64,000 bases of DNA from Ophiocordyceps camponoti-saundersi (nom. inval.) (taxonomy: Eukaryota; Ascomycota; Sordariomycetes; Hypocreales; Ophiocordycipitaceae). The notes beneath the pieces are model-generated. The model saw only the letters and a program-made list of their open reading frames with translations, searched no databases and was not told where the DNA came from. Of the stretch, positions 56,120 through 64,000 are shown piece after piece. Where the stretch lies: NCBI GenBank assembly GCA_003339415.1, contig PDHQ01000149.1:1-64000 (forward strand). Reading direction: 5' to 3'. Within the stretch, counting starts at the first letter, position 1, and each line of letters starts with the position of its first letter. The position numbers and the translations under genes are program-made.

Positions 56120-58337
56120 CTAGAAGCCGAGAGGCGATAGAGGTTTGATCGGTGACAGAGGACGCATGTCCTGGAGCCCGTCCTTGGGATTGCGATCGTT
56201 ATGAGAGCCCGACTTGGAAGAAATGTTGGAGCGGACGCTCGCGTTGGACTGAGAAATGCTGTGGTCATGTTTCTTCGACCGTGTCTTCTTCCGGCCGCTG
56301 CTGCTCGTCGGTTTGGGGTTGCTTTCGGCGGCCGGAACCTGGCGTTCCTCGTGCTTCTCCTCCTTGGCCGGCTGCTGCGACTCGGTCAAGCCTCGGGGCA
56401 GCGGCTGCTCGAACAGCCCGTACTCTTCCTCGATGAACTTGGCCTCGTTCTTGCAACCCTTCCAGCAGTCCCTCCAGTCGCAGACGAGGAACTTGAAGCA
56501 AAAGGCGTCAATCTTCATGCAAGGCTGGAAGCAGATGCACAGGTTCCGAAAGTCCATCTTGTTCTTGTCCGAGTGGGCGAGCAGGAGGCTGAGATGGCAG
56601 GTGATGGCGAAGAGAAGGTAATAGTTGAAGGGAGACAAGTTGGAGAGCTCGTCGATGAGCATCTGCGGAACCTCGGTCGAACCGGCGCATTCTCGCGAAA
56701 TGCGGTCTTGCGCCTCTTTTGGGAACAACTCGTCGGGCAGTTCTCGTAGCCAAGCCTTGAGCATGGAGCCGATGATGTTGATGTCGTATAGATCGTCCTC
56801 CTCGAATAGATTGACGTCGTATTCTGCGCCACGGCGTCAGTCAATGGGGGCAGGGGAGGGGGAGACATGGGAATGTCACGCACGCTCGTCAAACTTTCGT
56901 TGCCATTTCTTGACCTGCGGCCCGCTTCCGGGGACACGGTAGAGACCCTCGACGTCGCAACCCTTGTAGTTGAGATAGTCAATGGCCCGCCAGGGAAATG
57001 CGGGCATCCAAAACTCGGTCTTGTCTCTCGAATGCTCTAGGCGCTTCGAGATGCGCGTCAGGCGGGTTTGCTCTACCAACGGCAAGACGATGACCTTGAG
57101 CGCGTAATGCTCGTCGTCGACGGTTTGCTCCTTGTCAGGGCCACTGTTGCGCGGGCCCTTGCCAAATAGCCCCTTGCTGATCATGTCGGCAGCTCTCGTC
57201 GACGAGCTGCGTAGTCCGCTGAGAAAGGTCGAACCGCCGCCATTCTCCTTTTGCGACGAGACTGGGAGGCGCCGGTCCCTTTCGCGGCTCGGAAAGTTTT
57301 CCTTTGCGTCTCGGCTGGGAGTCCTGTCTTGCGATCGATTTCGGACCGTCGAGTTGGACATTTCTCGAAGCAGCCGGTCCGAGGCCGATCCTTGAGACGC
57401 GGAGTCGACCAGATCGATCTTACTGGCGGCGAGGCCCGTGACCGACGGGTCTATGAGGCTACCCTGTTCTCTGCTGTCCCGCACCGACTTCGTGCGGCCC
57501 AGGAGGGTAAAGGGTTTTGACCTGCTCTTCTTGCCGTGTGGTGGCGTCGAAGCAGTGTCGTGGTCACCAACGGACGACAACGAGAGTTCGGACCGGGACG
57601 GCTGTGGGGTCGAGAGTTTTTGGAGGGGGTCATGTGCGTATGGGGAATCTGCAAAAAAAAATACCCATGTCAGAAAATCGTGAAGGAACAAAGACGCGTT
57701 CACAGGAGAAGATGGGGTGGCTGAGTGGTAAAAGCGGACAGTGGCGCTTTGTCCACATGGGAGGCAGAAACAAGGGCGTCACCGTTGGCTTGCTAGGAGC
57801 CGTACCTCTGTGTTTTGATGATGCGACGCCGTCGCTGCCCGAAGACGTAAGCTGCTCCCGCGAAGCCTGGTGCTGATGGCGGGAAGCAGCGGGGAGCTGA
57901 TTGGAACCCTTGGAAGACTTGTTGAAGTGAAAGAAGCCCGCCTTGTTGGGTTTTTGTCGTTCTTTGGTGCCTTTGGGACTCGCACCGGCCGAAGGAGACA
58001 GCAATGCAGGCGAGGCTGGGCGACGTGGCATCGGAGGCGCGTCATCGAGCGAGGTCTTTGGTTCATCAAGCGAGATCTTGGGCTCATCGATGGAGACCTT
58101 GGGTTCTTGGCTTGGCTTGTCGTCGCTATTGACGGGCGGGGTGGACGATTTCGCCTCCTTGGTCTTGGTCAAGGGAGAGGATGCAGGCGACCGGGAGGCA
58201 GGCGACCGGGAGGCGGCGGACGAGGCGATGCGAGACGCGGACCCGGGAGGTACCGGCTCGACATCGGGGACGCGGTCGGCGGACGAGGGCGGGGCCTCGG
58301 CCAGCACCAGGGGCTGGGGGATGGGCTTGCGTGTCAT
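56120..58337 (-). CDS. RhoGAP domain protein
   Basis: Three exons on the minus strand, 58337-57806, 57648-56884 and 56823-56120, encode 666 aa. Introns of 157 bp and 60 bp (GTACGG..GCAG and GTGCGT..GCAG) join S-S-K-H-R to D-S-P-Y and K-F-D-E to Q-Y-D-V-N-L-F in frame. The first 330 residues are Ser/Pro/Lys-rich with a near-repeat P-K-V-S-I-D-E / P-K-I-S-L-D-E / P-K-T-S-L-D-D. The RhoGAP domain runs from about 345 to 560, with the arginine-finger loop G-L-Y-R-V-P-G-S-G, D-I-N-I-I-G-S-M-L-K-A-W-L-R-E-L-P and a later N-L-C-I-C-F-Q-P segment. It should stimulate GTP hydrolysis by a Rho-family GTPase in polarity or wall signalling. The substrate and exact orthologue are not identifiable from sequence alone. 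The C-terminus is again low complexity. Confidence 0.85.
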
Positions 58338-60621
58338 GACGGAGCGATTGGGGGCGAGAAAGGAAGCGAGGAAGGCGACGCGCCGTGGTCAGTCGAGAAT
58401 GGAGTCGAGAATCGAGCCGAGAAGAACCGAAGCGGAAATCGATGAGAAGCGAGGCGGCCTCGACCAGCGAGAATAGCGACGAGCCGGGTCGGCCGGAGAC
58501 GAGGAGCGAAACGGCGGACGAGGTCAAGTGCTCTTCTTTGCTCGGCCCGTCGATGAGCATCGCGCAGCTGATAAGGTTGTAACTATTGTTTTTTTCTCGT
58601 TTGCGCCGCGGGAGACGGACGGCGAGGATCAGGCCGTCGGCGACAGTCAGGGTCCGGGCAATGGAACAGTGAGGCGAGCAGAAAAGATGGGAGAAGAAAG
58701 AAGAGCGTCGTGTCTCGAATCTTTGGCTGAGGCACAAGGCACACACGGTACATGCGAATACGGACCGACGGCGCCGTCAGCCATCTGCCGCCCCCCTGGC
58801 CGACTCTCGATAGGGATCTGAAACGCATGTTGCAGGGGCCTTTTTCAGGGGTAACGCGCCAATCCAGCATCCTGCCGGGAGTACCTCTGATGTACCCCGT
58901 CCCTACTAGTGGTAGGACTCCGTAGGAGTATGTACATACATGCCTGCATTACACATGGAGGTTTACGCGGCCTCGTCGATTCGTGCCAGCCTCCCCTCCG
59001 CTCCGCTCCATCTCCAGCGGACGGGCTTTGATCTTCCTGTGATCATTCGTAGTGAAATATGGTAGATGAAAGTGAGGCCGTAGGAGCAACTGTCTGTAGG
59101 TATGTACATACATTGTATGCGTGTATCTACCTCTCAGTACCAAGGGGGGTAATGTAGTATGTTTGTGCAAACACACTATGCTTGCATGGAATTACCTAGG
59201 AACCCTTTCTCCTCCTCCTCCTCCTCCTCCTACCCCCTCTCCGCTCTCCCTCTTCTCCTCTTCTCTCCATCGCACAATTACAACACCTCTCTCTCTCCGC
59301 CACTGGCCACTACTACATACTACATTGTACATTCTACTCTGCTGAACCGGCTTTTCCCTGTCTGATGCAAGCTGCGCGCGGCGTTGCTCTGACGTGCCGT
59401 GCGTCTTCCTTTTTCTTCCCTTCCTTGTTTCTTTTCTCCATGTTTCTCTTTTTTTCTTTTTTCCTTCTTCTTTTTTCTTTTTATAATTCTTGCTTTCTCT
59501 CGCCCGTTTCCAAAACAGCCGTCATGCCGCAAAAGGGCGCATCTCGAGCCATGCGAATGAGAAGAGAGTCTATGCCAAGGTGGGATCCGGAATGGAGACG
59601 AAAAGGAAACCTTCACTCCACCGCTCCACCCCTCCTCCTTGCTCTCTCTCTCTCTCGCCCCTTCATCCCTCCCTCTTCTTCTTCGTCTCCGTGGTACGGC
59701 TTATGAATGTTCGAGGCCCGCCTCGCTCCATTTCCAGGCGTCGGGATCCCGATTGTGGTACGGCCAGGAGACGGAGCGTTGTACAACCTGCCTGCTAACA
59801 TTGTTGTACATATGTACCTACGGATACCAACACACACACATGCACCGATGGCGGCACAGTCATCGTGTAAGCCACCGCGAGAGAGAATTGCACAACGGCT
59901 GGGCACCCTCGCGTCGGCACGCCCGCACATGGATAGCCCACAGGGCTGGTTCCACTGCCGCTGCAATGGGGCTGCAGGAAGCTGTCTTCAACCTCACCAG
60001 CCCCTCCTCCGGTGTCCAGTCTGTGATGTCAGCGATGGAGCCGTCTTCCCTTGCCCGCCAGCTCATTGCACACCCTCCCGTCGAGGCACTGACCGGCTCC
60101 GGCACTCGTGGCAAGTTTCAGGTGCGTACATCTCTTATACCTACCTGGTAATCAAGGGCAGATAGATCCCTGGGTATGTATGTGTAGGTAGGTATGTAGG
60201 TAGGTCGGTAGGTCGGTAAAGCACCGAGGCCAAAAGCAGCCGGCCAAAGCCCTACCCTATATGCGGTTACAGGTCCCCGTTTCGTGGGCTCTCTGTCCGC
60301 GCCTGTGCTCAACTTTCAGTCTGCCAAATACCGTTGCACCGGTGATGAACTGCATAGCCCCCAGCTCCCATGACCGCCTACATGCTGCAGTAAGCATCCA
60401 ACAGCAGCCGCGGAGACACCCAAGAATCACCTGCGCACAGGCGTACCTCACAGAGGCTCACACAGTACAGTGAGCACACACATGTGTGAGAGAATACGAA
60501 TACGATCTCATGCAAGCCGACCTCAAACAAATGCACGGACGGGCGGGGCAGCGCACGTGGCTCACGCTTACTTCATCCAGTCCAACCTCACCGTAGCCCT
60601 CACCACAAACACAAGCTCGCG
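58338..60621. other. Divergent intergenic region RhoGAP/BET2
   Basis: 2.3 kb without a supportable gene. It contains TCC repeats (about 59209-59232), T-rich pyrimidine tracts (59408-59485), CACACA (59831-59842), GGTAGGTA/GGTCGGTA tandem units (about 60185-60218) and a TACTCCGTA-like site at 58917-58930. A frame of 170 codons (59639-60151) has no recognisable domain and crosses simple repeats. Confidence 0.55.
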
Positions 60622-61649
60622 ATGCCTCAGGCAGCCGACGTACCGGACCTGGCCATCGAAGCCCATGTCAAGTATATTCAAAGCTTGGACTCGAGAAAGG
60701 ATGAATTAGAGTATTGGTTGACGGAGCATCTCCGCCTCAACGGCGTTTACTGGGGCCTGACTGGACTTCACCTCCTTGGGCGACCTGAGGCCCTACCTAG
60801 GGCTGAAACCATCGACTTCGTGCTGTCTTGTCAACATGCCAGTGGAGGTTTCGGCGCCGCCCCAGAACACGATGCCCACATGCTCTGCACTGTAAGTGCC
60901 GTGCAGGTCCTCGCCATGGTCGATGCCTTGGATGAGCTCGACACACGCGGCCCAGGCAAGGCTCAGGTGGGCAAATGTACGTGTCCTCGTCCGGCCTCGT
61001 CGTTCGCGCGTCTGACGCCATAGTCGCAGACATCGCCGATTTGCAAGACAGTGCCACGGGCAGTTTTTTCGGTGATGAATGGGGCGAGCAAGACACACGT
61101 TTCCTCTACGGCGCCTTTAATGCCCTTTCGCTGCTTGGCATGCTGTCGTTGATCGACGTCGACAAAGCCGTTGCCCACATCGTCTCATGCGCAAACTTCG
61201 ACGGCGGTTACGGCATGGTCCCTGGTGCAGAGTCGCATTCTGGTCAAATCTTCACGTGCCTTGCCGCGTTAAGCATAGCCGGGCGCCTGGACACGGTCGA
61301 AAAAGACAAGTTGAGCGCCTGGCTGAGCGAGAGGCAAACAGATGGCGGCGGTCTCAATGGGCGCCCTGAAAAGCTGGAAGACGTGTGCTACAGTTGGTGG
61401 GTGTTGAGCAGCCTCGCGATGCTCGGTCGGACGGACTGGATCGACCGTGATGCCCTGACGAGCTTCATCCTCCGGAGCCAGGACACCGAAGAGGGGGGCA
61501 TTTCAGACCGACCGGGCGATATGGTCGATGTGTGGCACACTTGTTTTGGCCTGGCCGGTCTGAGTCTTCTTGGCTATCCTGGGATGGAGGCAGTTGACCC
61601 CGTTTATTGCATGCCCAAGGCCATTATCGACCGACTGCTTAAACGATGA
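60622..61649 (+). CDS. BET2: Rab geranylgeranyltransferase beta subunit
   Basis: Two exons, 60622-60976 and 61030-61649, give 324 aa, matching the length of yeast Bet2. The 53-bp intron (GTACGT..CGCAG) creates the junction V-G-K-Y-I-A-D-L-Q. Prenyltransferase alpha-alpha barrel repeats are visible: [29 protein letters not shown] and [13 protein letters not shown]. The zinc ligands are the D and C of L-E-D-V-C-Y-S-W-W and the H of [12 protein letters not shown]. With its alpha subunit Bet4 and the escort protein, it attaches geranylgeranyl groups to C-terminal cysteines of Rab GTPases. All key residues are present. Confidence 0.96.
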
Positions 61650-62657
61650 CCAACCATGATTCTTTGGCGTGGTCGTGCGGTCCAGTGACCGTATCTAAGG
61701 GAGCGCAGCTTGATACCAGAATGTGTGTAAGAGGAGGAGGACGAGGGGGAGGAGAATGAGACGACGAAGAAACTCTCCCCCCCCGCGCTCTCTTCCCGCT
61801 TTGCCGTTCACAACGTGGTGTGAAGGAATAAAAAAAATCAAACAAATCTGCACGCTTGATGATGGTATAATTCAACCACCTACCTGCCAAGGCGGGAGGC
61901 AGTCAGGATGTTAGTGGTAGGTAGGCAGGTAGGTGTAGCTACTAACTACCTAGGTGTCATCTATCTACCAAGTCGGTAGATGATAGTTGGGAGGTGGTAG
62001 GTAGGTAACCACCTAGGTCGATAGGTCTCTACACATACAGGCCCCTACAGACACGCTTCAGCAGCCAGAGAATATCATCTTCTTCCGCGGAGAGGTGCTC
62101 CAAGGCTCTGATGAATGAGCGGCGGTGAGAGCGGCGGAAGACAGCGGAAGGCGGCTGGACAGTCGTCGAGGCAACTACCTTCCTTCCCTCTAGATGGGTG
62201 GGTGCCTGTTCCTCCTGTCTGCCTCAGGCCTCACCTTCACCTTGACCTCTGTCCCCCATTTTTTCTCCCACTCCTTTCTCCTCTCGCACCTCCTTCTCTT
62301 TCATCTCATCCTCTCGGCTTTTTTCAGTGCCGCTCTTGCCCACGACGAAGCCTCATTCGCGTCCTCAGGCGAGTGACGCGTCTAGCAGGAGCTCTTCCAC
62401 CCGGTGAGCCTCTCGTTTCCGTATTTCCCCCGTTCTCTGTCTTTTCCTTGCTTCAGTTGCTCTTTGCCCCCAAATTGCTTCCACTGTGCTCTGGCTTTCC
62501 AGAACTGTTGCTACGTCCGTCACGTTCCTGCTGCTCGCCCTCCGGGTGTTCATCCAGAACAGGGCCGGATTGTCAGTCGGCTTGCCCAGACTGACCGGCC
62601 CGCGTTGCTCTCGCCGACCCAAGGACTATTCATGGCTGACACTGAGTTTGGCAGGTC
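61650..62657. other. Intergenic region BET2-C2H2 gene
   Basis: The segment 61870-62020 is packed with CTACC/GGTAG motifs in both orientations, including ATCTACC-AAGTC-GGTAGAT (61963-61981) and two ACCTAGGT octamers. The remaining part is the CT-rich leader of the downstream gene, with an ACGCGT at about 62376-62381. No gene is seen. Confidence 0.55.
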
Positions 62658-64000
62658 ATGGCGTCGTTGGCCGCCACCAGAGGCAACACGCCCAGCTCCG
62701 CGACCAAGCAAATACCCCTACTTTGTATCGTCTGCCCCGAGGCTCCGCGCTTCTCTGACGTCTCCCACCTCTTGACGCACATCGCCTCCAAGGGCCATCT
62801 GCACCATGAGACGCAGACCAGGCTCAAATCTCATCAGGATCTCACAGCTACCACCCGTCTGCAGCAGTACGAGCAGTGGTACAACGACAATGGCATCGAA
62901 GACCTCCTGGTCGAACGCATGAGAGCCAAGCAGATGAAGGAAGCAGCTAAGACGAGGCGCACGAGAGGAGCTGCCCCTTTAACCTCACTGAATGTGCGTG
63001 CTTCTATACTTGACCTGTCAAGCAAAGCTTCATGCTGATGTTGGAAGCAGCCGAAGCGCAAGACGAAGCGGCCGTCAAACTCCGCCATCGTCAAGTCAGA
63101 GCACGAAGAATTCACCCAAGAGTTTCCCCTGTTCCCCGGGTTTTTCGCCTCAGAGAATGAAGTCGATATTCAAGACGGTTTCTTTGTCGCCAATGAGATG
63201 CTGTCTCTCAAGGGTCAGGTCTGGCCGGGCATGGGCAAGATGGACCTCGCCAATGAGGATATGAAGCGCACCCGCAACCAGCGCAAGCCAAATTCTGTCA
63301 TCGAGAAGATGCGCCGAACTTCCGAAGGCATCGAGCCCACTCAAGTCGTCATGACGCCCGATCTCGAGGTGGAGAGGATCAAAGGCGTATATGACAGCTC
63401 CTCTCCGATACCCGGTCAGGGAGAAGAGGTGAGAGCTACTCTGTGCTTTGTCGTTGAACAGAAAAGCTGATTTCAGTAGACGCCAAAAAAGCCATCGAGA
63501 CCCAAGCGCAAGAGGCCCGAGGTACTGGCAGAAATTTCGTCAAACGTTCCCAGAGGCGGAGTCCGCCGGTCTAACCGTAACACCCTGGCAAAGGCCAACC
63601 GAGGACAGCGTCTGAAGCTGGATTTTGAACGCGACACCAGTTCAGACCAGACGCCGTCTCTCGGATCCTTCAGACATGGCCACGACCTCTTCCAAGACGA
63701 TGACGGATCCTCTTCCGGTATGCCACGTAACAACCCCTCGATACCGACAGAACTGATGGACGCAGGAGTGTTCGAGGATCGGTCATTCTCTACACCTCTA
63801 CATCAAGATCAAAAGTACGAGTCCAGTTCACCGCTGACCAGCCCGTCACTGAGCTCATGGTACACTAGGTACGATTCGCGGGACCGACTTGGGCTGCATT
63901 CCCTGAACCCAATGTCCCACTCGAATGTGCCATCGCCGACTCCCTCTACGAGAGACATGCCCACTCGCCTCCTCCCCGCCCGAGACGCGGCGAACCGAGG
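62658..64000 (+). CDS. Uncharacterised protein with C2H2-like finger, 3' truncated
   Basis: Exons 62658-62993, 63051-63428 and 63480-64000 are in frame and open at the window end, so the protein is at least 411 aa and incomplete. Near the N-terminus, C-I-V-C and H-L-L-T-H-I-A-S-K-G-H (residues 23-47) form a C2H2-type finger (C-x2-C, then H-x5-H), resembling U1/matrin-type fingers more than classical DNA-binding ones. A charged, helical segment follows (Y-E-Q-W-Y-N-D-N-G-I-E-D-L-L). The middle has conserved-looking M-T-P-D-L-E-V-E-R-I-K-G-V-Y-D-S-S-S-P-I-P-G-Q, and then a basic stretch P-K-K-P-S-R-P-K-R-K-R-P that may be a nuclear signal. The rest is Ser/Pro-rich. I recognise it only as a type common in filamentous fungi without known function. 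The last acceptor is CAGTAG, and only the second AG avoids a stop. Confidence 0.75.

Noticed and set aside
57715..57760. tRNA-like GTGGCTGAGTGGTAAAAGCG
   Set aside because: It resembles an A box, but no B box (GGTTCGA-type) or acceptor stem follows within 80 bp. It lies in an intron of the RhoGAP gene.
59639..60151. 170-codon frame before BET2
   Set aside because: It crosses CT and CA repeats, has no recognisable domain and lacks intron or leader signals.

Overview
The window comes from the nuclear genome of a filamentous ascomycete (Pezizomycotina, probably a sordariomycete; the exact lineage is inference). The evidence is short GT..AG introns of about 50-100 bp with CTAAC-like branch sites, CT-rich tracts before start codons, C-to-T mutated repeats typical of repeat-induced point mutation (RIP), and typical fungal proteins: a homeobox factor of the Htf1 type, Sld3, Trs65, and an alpha/beta-hydrolase-NACHT-ankyrin receptor.

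Layout. Positions 1-6402 are an extremely AT-rich block almost without CpA/TpG. It holds a RIP-destroyed Ty1/copia retrotransposon on the minus strand, readable through its stop codons (integrase end, reverse transcriptase, RNase H). After 0.6 kb of normal sequence lies a second RIP-mutated element (7028-8706), a Tc1/mariner-type DNA transposon with TIRs of about 115 bp and a TA target duplication. From 8.7 to 16.6 kb is a microsatellite-rich stretch with no supportable gene, leading into the homeobox gene HTF1.

From 16.6 kb to the end the window is euchromatic and gene-rich. In order: HTF1 (+), SLD3 (+), TRS65 (-), PRP40 (+), RLI1/ABCE1 (-), CHD1 (+), an NLR-like hydrolase-NACHT-ANK gene (+), HAL2/MET22 (+), PEX1 (-), MCM7 (+), the mitoribosomal GTPase mS29/DAP3 (-), RRS1 (+), a RhoGAP gene (-), BET2 (+), and an uncharacterised C2H2-like gene (+) cut by the window end. 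Exon-intron models were built by hand. The complete models close in frame, and for RLI1, MCM7, BET2 and HAL2 they give lengths close to those usual for the families (608, 812, 324 and 355 aa).

Most genes are conserved housekeeping genes of replication (SLD3, MCM7), splicing (PRP40), ribosome biogenesis and recycling (RRS1, RLI1), mitochondrial translation (mS29), vesicle traffic (TRS65, BET2), peroxisome biogenesis (PEX1) and chromatin (CHD1). They do not form a pathway cluster. SLD3 and MCM7 both carry ACGCGT (MCB-like) motifs in their promoters, consistent with G1/S control. The accessory gene is the NLR-like receptor, whose ankyrin array contains a recent 219-bp higher-order duplication. 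I found no tRNA, rRNA or CRISPR sequence and no clear new biological system; the NLR array, the RIP patterns and the repeat tract in CHD1 are the most unusual features.
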